NCBI GenBank assembly: GCA_029747015.1
Contig: JAKOGI010000447.1
Location: 143,501 to 207,500, forward strand
Direction of reading: 5' to 3'
Length of the DNA: 64,000 nt
Origin: Carnegiea gigantea
Taxonomy: Eukaryota > Streptophyta > Magnoliopsida > Caryophyllales > Cactaceae
The notes beneath the pieces are model-generated. The model saw only the letters and a program-made list of their open reading frames with translations, ran no database searches and was not told the DNA's origin. Of this stretch, positions 48,431 to 59,157 are shown one piece after another; positions within the stretch are counted from its first letter, which is position 1, and each line of letters starts with the position of its first letter. The translations under genes were made by a program, and so were the position numbers.

Positions 48431-49580
48431 AAACCTTTACCTGATAATTTGAAGTATGCTTATTTGGGGGATAATGAGACTTTGCCTATCATCATCTCTA
48501 GTGCACTTACCCTTGATCAAGAGAAAAAGCTTCTTAAGGTGCTTAGAGAACATAGCAAAGCGATAGGGTAGACCTTAGCAGACTTGAAGGGACTTAGCCC
48601 TACTTTATACTCGCATAAGATCACATTAGAGAAAGATGCTAAGCCTAAGAGGGATCCTCATAGGAGACTTAATCTACCTATGATGGAGGTAGTCCACAAA
48701 GAAATTCTTAAATGGTTAGATGTTGGAGTAATATACTCCATTACTGATTCTGAGTGGGTTAGTCCTATCCATGTGGTTCCTAAAAAAGGGGGAACAACCG
48801 TAGGGTAAAACAAGGAAGGTGAGTTGATACCTACTAGAGTCCAGAGTCGTTGGAGAGTGTGCATTGACTATAGAAAGCTTAACAAGGCCACTAAGGAGGA
48901 CCATTTTCCATTGCCTTTTATGGATCAAATGTTAGAAAGATTGGCCGGTAGGTCACACTACTGTTTTCTAGGCGGGTATTCTGGCTACATTCAAATCCCT
49001 ATACCTCTTGAGGATCAGGAAAAAACCACCTTTAGCTGTCCTTTCTGCACTTATGCTTTTAGATGTATACCTTTTGGTCTATGTAATGCCCCTGCTATTT
49101 TTCAGAGATGCATGATTAGCATTTTTTCTGATTTTATCGCTAAGATTATGGAAGTTTTCATAGATGATTTTACAGTGCATGGTGATTCATTTGATGAGTG
49201 CTTGCATCATCTCACATTAGTGTTTAGGCATAACATTAATATTAATTTAATGCTTAATTTTGAAAAGTGTCATTTCATGGTGGAGCGTGAGGTAGTACTT
49301 GGACATGCAGTTTCATCGAGGGGATTAGAGGTAGATAAAGCAAAAGTTGACATCATTCAGTCTTTACCTTACCCCAGGTGTGTCCAGGATGTGAGATCAT
49401 TCTTAGGGCATGTAGGGTTCTATAGGAGGTTTATCAAAGATTTTTCTAAGATTACTTCTCTTTTATGTGCCTTGCTTACGAAAGATGCTTCATTTGATTT
49501 TAATGATGATTGTATGAGGGCTTTTCATCAATTAAAGTTGAAATTGACTACTTCACCTATTGTTCAACCCCTAAATTAGG
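48431..49580 (+). pseudogene. Athila reverse transcriptase
   Basis: Open at 48584-48808 and, after one in-frame stop (48806-48808), 48824-49579 in the same frame. Motifs: SEWVSPIHVVPKKGG, RWRVCIDYRKLNKATKEDHF, PFGLCNAPAIFQRCM and EVFIDDFTVHGDSFDECLHH (FIDD is the YxDD box). The first catalytic Asp, in CFLDGYSGY of relatives, is Gly here (CFLGGYSGY), so the enzyme is dead even without the stop. The connection VRSFLGHVGFYRRFIKDFSK is intact. Confidence 0.9.
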
Positions 49581-49965
49581 CCTTACCTTTTGAGTTAATG
49601 TGTGATGCTAGTGGTAAGGCAGTGGGGGCAGTTTTAGGTCAAAGAGTTGGAAAAGTACCTCATGTGATTTACTATGCTTCTAGTACTCTTGACTCTGCAC
49701 AGTGTAATTACACCACTATAGAAAAGGAGATTTATGCTGTTGTCTTTGCTCTTGAAAAGTTCCGTCCTTACTTGTTGGGTGTGAAAGTTACTGTTCACTC
49801 TAATCATTCTACTCTGAAACATCAGCTAGAAAAGAAAGATTCAAAGCCCAGATTGATTAGATGGATGTTGCTATTGCAAGAATTTCAATTGGAAATTAAA
49901 GATAAACTAGAGCTGAGAACTTAGTTGCTGACCATCTTAGTAGATTGGAAACGGGAGAAAGTGAT
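49581..49965 (+). pseudogene. Athila RNase H
   Basis: Open at 49598-49924 after a stop at 49577-49579. Shows [36 protein letters not shown] and [15 protein letters not shown]. The third acidic position, normally in TDH, is Asn (SNH). The final ADHLSRLE is present but in another frame, reached by a one-base shift near 49905. Confidence 0.88.
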
Positions 49966-51308
49966 AGTCCTTTTAGTGATTGTTTTCCTGATGAGACTTT
50001 GTATGCTGTCAGTAGTAGGGTACCTTGGTACGCTGATATTATGAACTACATAGCTACCACAACTTTTCCCATTGACTTGTCTAGAGCAGAAAAAGAAAAG
50101 ACAAGAGCTCAATCTAAATACTATGTTTGGGATGAGCCATACCTATGGAAATTCTATAGTGATCAGATAATCAGGTGTTGTGTTGATGGCAGTGAAATTC
50201 ATTCCATTCTAACCTTCTGTCATTCTTTAGAAAGTGGGGGACATTTTGGACCCAAAAGAACGGCACATAAAGTTCTTGAGTGTGGATTTTATTGGCCCAC
50301 TATTTCCCGTGATGCTTATGATTTTTGTAAAAGATGTGAAGCATGCCAAAAGACTGGAAATCTGTCAAGAAGGAATCAAATGCCCTTATATAATGTTTAT
50401 GTTTGCGAAATTTTTGATGTGTGGGGTATTGATTTCATGGGACCCTTCCCCCCTTCATTTGCATACACTTACATTCTTGTACTTGTTAATTATGTGTCCA
50501 AATGAGTAGAAGTTGTAGCTATTAGAGCTGATGATGCTAAAACTATGGTGAAACATATTAAATCTCTCATTCTGCATAGATATAGAGTACCAAGAACAAT
50601 CATCAGTGATAGGGGGACTCATTTTTATAATAGAACTTTGGGTGCCTTATTAGCCAAATATCATGAGACACATAAGGTATCTACTAGTTACCACCCCCAA
50701 ACAAATGGCCAAGCTAAAATATCTAATAAAGAAATTAAGGGCATACTTGAAAAAGTAGTTAGGCCAGACTAGAAAGATTGGAGTCTTAGGCTAGATGAGG
50801 CTCTTTGGGCTCATAGGACTGCATACAAGACCCCTATTGGTATGTCATCTTATAGGTTGGTCTTTGAAAAGCCATGTCATCTTCCTGTTTAAATAGAACA
50901 TAAGTCATATTGGGCTGTGAAGCAGTGTAATCTTTACTATGAGTTAGCAGGAAAAGAACATAAATTGCAGTTGCAGGAATTAGAGGAGATTCACTTGGAA
51001 GCCTATGACAATTCAGTCATTTACAAAGATAAAGCCAAAGCATTTCATGATGCTAAACTTGTCAGAAAAGAATTTCAGGTAGGTGAGAAAGTATTATTAT
51101 TCAATTTAAAACTGAGACTCTTTCCTGGTAAGTTAAACTCAAGATGGCTTGGACTGTTTGAGGTAGTAAGACTTATCCACATGGTGCTGTTAAAATTAAA
51201 AGTTTATCCACTAATAAAATTTTCAAAGTGAATGGACAAAGGTTGAAACATTTTAGGGATGGAGACTCTGTGAATTTTATTCAAGAAATCACTCTAAAGG
51301 ATCCATGA
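49966..51308 (+). pseudogene. Athila integrase
   Basis: Zinc region and first Asp are in the open part to 50505: CHSLESGGHFGPKRTAHKVL, CKRCEACQKTG, then DVWGIDFMGPFPPS. After a stop, 50545-50772 holds [16 protein letters not shown] (second Asp) and [17 protein letters not shown]. In relatives the last reads GQAE, so the catalytic Glu is Lys. The C-terminal part at 50917-51231 and beyond ([19 protein letters not shown]) ends at TGA 51306-51308. Confidence 0.88.
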
Positions 51309-52464
51309 GTTTCATGACGTCGAGCCAACGACTGTAACTAAAGGCGCTGGTTGGGAGGCAACCCAACGTTTTTTAGGGACCCACTTAATTTTACTTTTAT
51401 TTTCGTTATTTCTATCTTTTTGCATGCATTAGGGACTATGCATGAATTAAGTATGGGGGGTGTATCCTGCATTGAATTCCTGCAGTATTTATTCTTTAAA
51501 AAAAAAATTTCTTATAAATAATGCATGATATGAGTTTATGCTAGGCTTGCTTGCTTAAAAATTTTTGTTTTCTTAGCTATTCATAGTTTATTCTTCTATG
51601 AGTGAAGACTTCTGAGCATGCTAGTTGTCATTCAGAGAAGCTTGAGTTGATCCTCATATATCTCTTTAATGAGTAACTGTTATGATTGTTCATCTTATTT
51701 GGTCATGTATTATATCCGCTTCAGAGGTAATAAAATGACCTAGCCCATTTTCTAGACTATTCAATTAGTACAATCACTCAAAAAAAAAAAAAAAAACAAA
51801 GAGAGTCAAAGTCGGGAATGACAAGTACCCCTTTGAGGTATGCGCTACTGGGTGCTACTCTTTCAGGCAATACTGCTACTGGAAAGCTTGCTTCTCATAC
51901 TAGTGAGTCAATAAAATAAATAAAAATAATGATGAAAATAAAATGTTTGCTCCAGCACTTCTATTCGGGGGAGTGTGAGACAAGGAGTGTTTAATTTCTA
52001 GGACCCTATACGGGCCTCGAATATGTGCGTAAGTGGAGTTAGAAAAAAAAATAGAAGAAGAACCAGAAAAAAAGTATAAAGCAAGTTTAGAATCAATTTC
52101 AATGAGTTATTCATTCTAGTTCAATTGTCTTTATAGCCATACCGTACTTTAATTTTTCTATTATAAACTTTTCAGACCTCTTGATCGGCGTATGCATACT
52201 TAAAAGATATGGATAATTATTGATCTTGTTACTTCATTAAGGAAATGCTGTGAGGTTGATGAAGAAACTCTTTGATGGCAGTTGGATGTCTAATAGTTAT
52301 TCACTTGTTGGAAGGAAAACTAATTAATTTTCAATAAAACTGTTTCTAACGTAAGCCAATGTTTAGTAAGAATATCATACTTATGCATGACTTTATAAGA
52401 AAGAAATAGGGTCAGTTTTTAGATTGAGTCTAAGATTTCTTTACACGAGGACAACCAAAGTCTA
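51309..52464 (+). other. Athila 3' untranslated region
   Basis: No gene. The block GCGCTGGTTGGGAGGCAACC near 51342-51362 has a counterpart after pol in the Athila-like element (about 19020-19040, reverse). An A run is at 51780-51797. No env-like frame is visible. Confidence 0.65.
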
Positions 52465-52478
52465 AGTATGGGAGAATT
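52465..52478 (+). promoter_or_regulatory. Athila polypurine tract
   Basis: AAGTATGGGAGAATT directly precedes TGTTAAGTC, the start of the 3' LTR. Purine-rich, as expected for the plus-strand primer. Confidence 0.7.
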
Positions 52479-52904
52479 TGTTAAGTCAAAAATCATACAT
52501 TATTTTAATAATTATTTTGATTATATTACATATAATATTTCATCTAATTTTCTTTATTTTATATATTTTTCAGGTTAGGCATTAATAAAAATAAAGAGGT
52601 GAAGATAAGCTAGAAGACTTCGAAGAGAAGGAGTCTAAGAAAAAAAAACCCCAGTAGCTAATACTAAAAAAACCTTTACGCCAACCCTAGCCTCCTCATC
52701 ATATAATCATCTCCATCCCACGCCTCACCATCCTTCTCCTCTCTCTATTGCCTCATATTACCCTCACATCCACCATCACTAGATTTCACCAACATCATAC
52801 ATGCCTCATCACCATAAAATAGCAACACCTTCACGCATTACCAGCCTCATCTCACCAACATATCTTCACGCATAATTCTACCACTTTCACGCCTCTTCAC
52901 ACAC
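52479..52904 (+). repeat. Athila 3' LTR, left part
   Basis: Starts TGTTAAGTCAAAAATC and matches 43715 onward. It stops inside the CATC-rich U3 at CCTCTTCACAC, where the gag-protease element is inserted. The corresponding uninterrupted 5' LTR reads CCTCGTCACACGCCACAG near 44146. Confidence 0.92.
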
Positions 52905-54093
52905 TGATGTATGTGTGGGTGGTAAGTGATCCAAATCACCAAATCAAACTCAAACTCAAAAACAAACCAAAGTGAAAAGAGAAATGAAAGATGGATGGAA
53001 TGGAAGAAGATCTTCAACACACAAAAAAAGGATAGAACAAGATCTTGCAATTGAGATAATCCTTCACGGAGCCACTCAATGGCTTGATCTTGGGCTAATT
53101 CTCTTGTCTTAACCGAGGAATCACTCCAATGGAGAAGATAGAGAACCTAGAACACCACTTGAATTTGCCACAATTCAAGATATAGAACTAGGAATTTTAG
53201 ATGCACTTTTGAGAAACACACTCAAAGTACTTGTATTGCTTTTGGAAATTGGAGTACAAGCTGAATGACAAGCATCACACGCCCCTCCCCTTTTATAAGC
53301 TCAGCAAAAGACAACCAAAAGACTCAATAACTCCTAACAATTAAAACTAGCTAATGAAAAGTCTAAGTAAAATGAAAAGACTCATCATAAAAGGGGTGGG
53401 GGAGGTTACAAGGAATATTCTAGGATTTCTACAACTGATTATTCCCATCTAGAAGCATCTAAAACGTGCACAGTATCAGCCACACAATCACATGTAACCG
53501 AAGACTCTTCATATTCCCAGAATTAATCCTTGCAGCTTCTTCAACTTCAACAGAGTATATCTTCCAGAATACTCAGCCAAATCACGTGTTCTTAGGCTTG
53601 ATAGAAAGCCCTGGAAGTCTATTTTCCATAATGGGCTCATTTTCTCAATTTGGATAAGTAGATCAAAAGTTATGGTCCGAACATTACACCTATATCAGAA
53701 CTGGACTGGAGCAGGACAACTTCCCTTTGAGTGCTACTTTGCCCAATCAAATGACGTCCAAATTAAATAAAATTGGGCTTATTTTAAAGCTGACATCTTA
53801 AGCTTCAAAACCATGTGGCCCTTCAAGTTGTGGGTCCACTTGAGCTAGTCCAAAAAATGAGCACAAAAAAAAAAATTACCTTCCGCAGGGATGAATCGGG
53901 CACCAATTCTTCCAGAAGGAATATGAGTTTTATCCAGATTTTCGCCACTTACTTGACTACTTCATGGTGTCTAAAGTCCTTAAACTCACATAATAAGAGA
54001 AAATATGAGAGTTCCCATGCACGCTCTTGTTTGACACTTTTCTTCTTGGAAGTTGACCTTAAATAAAAATGATGCATATGGGAATATGCATCA
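52905..54093 (-). repeat. 3' LTR of the gag-protease element
   Basis: 1189 bp, TGATGTATGTG to ATGCATCA on the forward strand; on the reverse strand it starts TGATGCATATTCC and ends CATACATCA. The forward-strand open frame at 53466-53657 recurs in the other LTR (56717-56908) but has no domain, so I treat it as a repeat, not a gene. Confidence 0.93.
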
Positions 54094-55880
54094 TACTCCC
54101 CGGGTGGTTTTGAGTTTGTCCTCAAACTCAAAGGGTTAGCAAGCCTCTCAAGAAAGGGGTCACGCTCACAATATGGGAGCTTTTGGGGAAGGAGGTCACA
54201 GGGCATCACCTCTAGAGAGATATAGAAGAGGGTGAGGGGAGGATGATAAAACGGGTCATACCTGGTGAGGAGAAGAGGCAGAAGTGAGAAATCTTCTTTG
54301 GGGGCAAGGGTTTGGGAAGGATGAATGAGGGTTAAGGCTTGTCGGTCCTTTTGTGGCTTGGGGCTTTGGCACGATGGAATAGGGGTCAAGGTGATTTTCT
54401 TCTCATCCTTAATAAAGGAGTAGGTGTTGAGGCGCCCATGATGAATTACATGGCGATCAAACATCCATGGTCTACCCAACAATATATGGCTTGCATCCAT
54501 AGGAAGAATGTCACACAATATCTCATCCTTATAGTGGTCTCCAATAGAAAGAGAAATGAGGCATTGATGAGAAATGTATATACCTTTGCCTTGATTTAGC
54601 CATTGGATGCTATAAGGCTTAGGATGGGGTGTAGTCGCAAGTTTGAGCTTATCCACCATGGTTTTGGATGTAACATTTGTACAACTACCTCCATCGATGA
54701 TGAGGGTACAAACTTTCCCTTGAATAGTGCACCTTGTGTGGAAAATCGCCTCTCTTTGCTCCAAGCCTTCTTGAGTAGCAAATCCACTCAATGCTCGCCT
54801 AATGACAAGCAACTCACCTTCATCGGGGCCTATGATAACCTCTTCTTCTTTTTCTTCCAAGCTTTCCTCTTCTTCATGTTCATGCTCCTCAAAAGAAGCT
54901 TGGTACTCAGCCAGGGAAACAATCCTCTTGTTAGGACAATCAGATGCAAAATGTCCCATACCTTGACAACGGAAACACCGAACTTGGTCTTTTGGCCGTG
55001 AGGGCACTTTTGTGGGAGGTGGAGGGGTGATGGGAGGGACACTTTTGGGGGTTTAAATTTGTGGGGGAAAGTAAGGTGGTTCTTGAGAAAAAGGACGGGA
55101 AGGAGTCTTGGAAAAGATGCTCTTTTCCTTAGTCTTCTTTTGTTGCTCTACCTTATAGGCTAGAGAACTCAAGTCATCTAGGGATGAATAGGGTTGCAAC
55201 TCAATTACATGAGCAATTGATTCATCAAGGCCACTCAAATATCTTACCAATATTTGTACATCATCTTCTTTCAAATCACACTTGAGGAGGAGTTGTTCAA
55301 ACTCCCGAGTGTATTCTTCCACACTTTTTGATCCTTGCTTGAGGCGGTGGAGTTTCAGATAATTATCTTGCACATAGTGTGAGGGAAGAAACTTGGCCTT
55401 GAGTTTTTCTTTCATTTTGGCCCACGTTCTAATTTTCCCTTTCCCATTTCTTGCTCTTTTCGCTCCAAGGTTAGCCCACCAGATTGAAGCATATTTGCGG
55501 AGTTTAAGGGCTACGAGTTTTACCTTCTTGTCCTCCGGGATGTCCTCATATTCAAAGATCCTCTCAATGGTGTGCAACCAATCGAGAAATAAGTCCGGGT
55601 CAAGTTGGCCTTCAAATTCGAGGATGTCAATTCGGACACCACCAATATTGCTTCCTTGCCTTCGTCTCCTTGGGGCTTCTTCGTCACTAGAATTGGCTCG
55701 GGATTGAAGGACTTCTTCTTCCGATTCGACCACCGGTTCATGAGGATGAGAGGGAGTGGGGCTATGAACCCACCTTCGTTTTTCCTCCAAAAGTTGCCCA
55801 AGTTGAGTTCGAAGATAAGTGACTTGAGCTTCTAACTCTTCCACACGTGCTTGGTCGCTTCTTGTGGACTTTGTAGACAT
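53949..55880 (-). CDS. Gag-protease polyprotein gene, one in-frame stop
   Basis: Start chosen at ATG 55880 (MSTKSTRSDQ), after a leader rich in palindromes; the same frame is open to 56030. Residues 1-35 form a likely coiled coil (ARVEELEAQVTYLRTQLGQL). The gag domain follows: EGQLDPDLFLDWLHTIERIF, SIWWANLGAKRARNG, KLKAKFLPSHYVQDNYLKLH, SVEEYTREFEQLLLKCDL. One TAA at 55053-55055 interrupts, then the same frame continues with the CCHC knuckle CFRCQGMGHFASDCPN, an acidic run, the protease active site LIIDGGSCTNV (Asp intact) and CDILPMDASHILLGRPW. The tail (FLERLANPLSLRTNS) resembles the E1 pol end. Translation continues into the LTR to 53949. The stop may be a mutation or a suppressible gag-pro stop. 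Confidence 0.85.
54094..54110 (-). promoter_or_regulatory. Polypurine tract of the gag-protease element
   Basis: On the reverse strand ACCACCCGGGGAGTA runs straight into TGATGCATATTCC, the 3' LTR start. It is translated as part of the gene's tail (KPPGEY), like the polypurine tracts of E1 and E2. Confidence 0.7.
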
Positions 55881-55917
55881 GTTGGAGATGCTTTGAAGGA
55901 AGAATATGCAGCAAGGA

Positions 55918-56040
55918 AAGTGGCACGGTCGTGCAAAGGGGCACGGGCAGGCCGTGCTATGCTTCGACTTGAGGAAATGCAGAAAAGTAGGGTGGCACGG
56001 TCGTGCTGCTAGGCACGGGGCACCGTGCAAAATTTCTGGC
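55918..56040. repeat. GC-rich palindromic leader
   Basis: GTGGCACGGTCGTGC occurs at 55920 and 55991, with GGCACGGGCAGGCCGTGC and AGGCACGGGGCACCGTGC between and after. The units are self-complementary and could form stems in the leader RNA. It lies between primer site and gag start. Related CACGG/CCGTG palindromes occur in the Athila-like element (see findings). Confidence 0.7.
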
Positions 56041-56142
56041 CTGTGGACACTGGATGTTCACGGTTTTTTTTTTTTTGGTTTTTTTTTTGTTTTTTTTTTT
56101 TTAAATGTATTTGGGTGTGATGTGGGTCACTTTAAAACCTTT

Positions 56143-56155
56143 GCTCTGATACCAA
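56143..56155 (-). promoter_or_regulatory. Primer binding site (initiator Met-tRNA type)
   Basis: On the reverse strand TTGGTATCAGAGCAA follows the LTR end after one or two bases. TGGTATCAGAGC is the standard complement of the plant initiator Met-tRNA 3' end. Confidence 0.9.
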
Positions 56156-56156
56156 T

Positions 56157-57342
56157 TGATGTATGTGTGGGTGGTAAGTGATCCAAATCACCAAATCAAA
56201 CTCAAACTCAAAAACAAACCAAAGTGAAAAGAGAAATGAAAGATGGATGGAATGGAAGAAGATCTTCAACACACAAAAAAAGGATAGAACAAGATCTTGC
56301 AATTGAGATAATCCTTCACGGAGCCACTCAATGGCTTGATCTTGGGCTAATTCTCTTGTCTTAACCGAGGAATCACTCCAATGGAGAAGATAGAGAACCT
56401 AGAACACCACTTAAATTTGCCACAATTCAAGATATAGAATTAGGAATTTTAGATGCACTTTTGAGAAACACACTCAAAGTACTTTAATTGCTTTTGGAAT
56501 TGGAGTACAAGCTGAATGACAAGCATCACATGCCCCTCCCCTTTTATAAGCTCAGCAAAAGACAACCAAAAGACTCAATAACTCCTAACAACTAAAACTA
56601 GCTAATGAAAAGTCTAAGTAAAATGAAAATACTCATCATAAAAGCAGTGGGGAAGGTTACAAGGAATATTCTAAGATTTCCACAGCTGATTATTCCCATC
56701 TAGAAGCATCTGAAACGTGCACAATATCAGCCACACAATCACATGTAACCGAAGACTCTTCATATTCCCAGAATTAATCCTTGCAGCTACTTCAACTTCA
56801 ACAGAGTATATCTTCCAGAATACTCAGCCAAATCATGTGTTATTAGGCTTGATAGAAAGCCCTAGAAGTCTATTTTCCAGAATGGGCTCATTTGCTCAAT
56901 TTGGATAAGTAGATCAAAAGTTATGGTCCGAACATTACACCTATATCAGAACTGACTGGAGCAGGACAACTTCCCTTTGAGTGCTACTTTGCCCAATCAA
57001 ATGACGTCCAAATTAAATAAAATTGGGCTTATTTTAAAGCTGACATCTTAAGCTTCAAAACCATGTGACCCCTCAAGTTGTGGGTCCACTTGAGCTAGTC
57101 CAAAAAATGAGTACAAAAAAAAAATTACCTTCCGCAGGGATGAATCGGGCACCAATTCTTCCGGAAGGAATATGAGTTTTATCCAGATTTTCGCCACTTG
57201 CTTGACTACTTCATGGTGTCTAAATTCCTTGAACTCATGTAATAAGAGAAAATATGAGAGTTCCCATGCACGCTCTTGTTTGACACTTTTCTTCTTGGAA
57301 GTTGACCTTAAATAAAAATGATGCATATGAGAATATGCATCA
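56157..57342 (-). repeat. 5' LTR of the gag-protease element
   Basis: 1186 bp, partner of 52905-54093. On the reverse strand it begins TGATGCATATTCTC and ends CATACATCA. TTATAAGC (reverse strand GCTTATAAAAGG near 56545) is a candidate TATA region shared by both LTRs. The open frame at 57048-57386 (reverse) is the gene tail sequence copied in this LTR, not a separate gene. Confidence 0.93.
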
Positions 57343-59157
57343 CACGCCACAGCTCCATCATCATCATTGATCACCATCTTCATCATTCGATCATCATATC
57401 GAGTAGTAGTGTGCTGCTTCTTCCATTTTTTTTATTTTTATTTGGTTTGATTTTGCTGATTTTAGTCGTTAACTAAACATGAACTATTTAGTTAAAGTGT
57501 GTAATTTAATTTCTAATATGAGTGAGTAATTTCCTTGTGCTTAGTATAATCTATTTGAAACCATACTAAATTAATTATTTTGAAACAAGTTTTATGCTTT
57601 GTTGTCTAGCTGGTTTTTATTCATGATTCTGTAGTGATTAGTATTTATCGTTCACGATATTCGTGTTATATTAATTAGAATGCATGCTAGTTAGTTAATG
57701 CGAATTCATATGATAGGTTAAAAGGCTTTAATACATAAAAGTTATAGTCTTTTAAGCATTAGTATCACCCTAATTGATCATGGATGGCTCAAACCCATCT
57801 CTTTTAATTAGATAATCGTTATAGATCTTTGTTAAATTAGTTTGCTGGCAAATTGGTTACAAGGCATTAGATGATGCTTTTCTAATATGTAATGCTCTAG
57901 TTTGATTAAATTCTTGCACTGATGTGAGGGTTATCAAAACTAGAAGAGTTTACATTAGGGCTGGACCTAAATAAACTATAATATAAGAAAAAACCAGGGA
58001 AGATCCGCTGGTGGGTGTCTTTTACAGTCTAACTCATAGATAAAATCGATTTGTGTACTGATGATAAATATTAATTTGCATGGTGGATATAGATTATGCT
58101 AAGTAGTCTTCATAAATTTTGTATCTTTGATAATTATTTGTGGCTTTTTTTTAAGTTAATTTGTTTAGATTGTCAATTTTAATTCCTAAATTTATAAGCT
58201 TTAATATAAATTTCATTTACCCCCCCAAAAGAGTAGTCATTTAGGAGTGTCTTAGTAATCTTAGATCAGTTAGATTTTGATTTTTAGTGTGGTTGTAATT
58301 TTTAGATTTAATTTATATTCTGTTTTGGCCATTTAATTACCAATTTGTTAGAAATTAGGTTAAAAATAGTTCCTTTTATGTTTTTTTCAAATTTTAATCC
58401 ATTCTAGGGTTTATATAGTGTCCTATTCTGCCTCTATTTAATTTCGGAACTTTTGGAAATTATATGATAATTTTTCAGAATTATTTCGTGAATTGGATAT
58501 GTGCAGGTTTTTATTTCAATAAATCTGAAAATTACGTTTTTAATTTTTATTTCATGTTTTGTAGGTTTTATTAAGTCCAAACAATTATATCCTAAAATCT
58601 GGGTAATTGTGTTATTTAATTTCGTATTTATATTAGTGCAGTTTATTTTTTCTCTAATTTCAGATTTTATTTTCTGTTTCCATTTTCTGGAGTTAATTTT
58701 CTATTTTAATTTTTCTAAATTATTTTACATATAATTTTGGAGTTATAAAGTTATCAAATTGCAGAATATTAATTTGGATTACTTTCTATAATTTTTAATA
58801 TTAATTTTCTGCTTCTTATTTTCTGTTTTAATTTTCAGCCTAATATTGTGTTGTTATTCCTGTTTTTATTTTTCAGATTATTTAGGATAGCTATTTACTG
58901 TTTTATTTTTAGAATTAAATTTAGAATATTTAGGAGCAATATTAAGTATTTTTCGAGATTTTTACTAATTAAATTTGATTTATTTTAGTAATATAAAGAG
59001 AAGTTATAATAAATTAGAGTAGTAAAATCATTTTGAATTAAACTAGCATATTATCATAATCTTTTCTCGTGGGATTGATCCCTACTTTTCTATGCTATAA
59101 ATATTATTTATAAATCGAAGTAGTGGTTTAATTTGTAGCTCTACAACAAGCTCTACA
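57343..59157 (+). repeat. Athila 3' LTR, right part
   Basis: Resumes at CACGCCACAGCTCCATC and matches 44150-45959 to the end CAAGCTCTACA. T-rich sequence at 58280-58980 parallels the 5' LTR; the open frame at 58501-58734 there is low complexity and not a gene. Confidence 0.92.

Larger units (their letters stand above)
52905..57342 (-). mobile_element. Gag-protease-only LTR element (TR-GAG-like)
   Basis: 4438-bp reverse-strand element with near-identical LTRs at 52905-54093 and 56157-57342 and only 2063 bp between. The interior has an initiator-Met primer site, one gag-protease gene and a polypurine tract, with no RT, RNase H or integrase. The gene tail keeps the pol end that in E1 and E2 precedes the polypurine tract, so the element looks like an internal-deletion derivative. 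Flanks share CAC (CACAC left, CACGC right); the expected 5-bp duplication is imperfect. By eye the LTRs differ at about three dozen places in 1.19 kb (roughly 3%). Elements of this kind have been described in plants as TR-GAG. Confidence 0.9.
43715..59157 (+). mobile_element. Athila-type Ty3/gypsy element
   Basis: Two-LTR element inserted in Tat-3. LTRs are 43715-45959 (2245 bp) and 52479-59157; the latter is 2241 bp once the nested element at 52905-57342 is removed. Internal order is Asp-tRNA-type primer site, gag, protease, RT, RNase H, integrase, 3' untranslated region, polypurine tract. Flanks show an approximate AATTT duplication (one T added on the left). All enzymes are dead. I see no env-like or ORF1-like gene after integrase in this copy. 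Confidence 0.92.

Noticed and set aside
53466..53657. 63-codon open frame repeated almost unchanged at 56717-56908
   Set aside because: Both copies lie inside the LTR pair of the gag-protease element, so the similarity is that of LTRs. No domain is visible.
54339..55001. Forward-strand open frames of 86 and 132 codons
   Set aside because: Shadows of the reverse-strand gag-protease gene, which has clear domain motifs.
58501..58734. 77-codon hydrophobic open frame that could pass for a membrane protein
   Set aside because: T-rich part of the Athila 3' LTR; the 5' LTR counterpart does not keep the frame.
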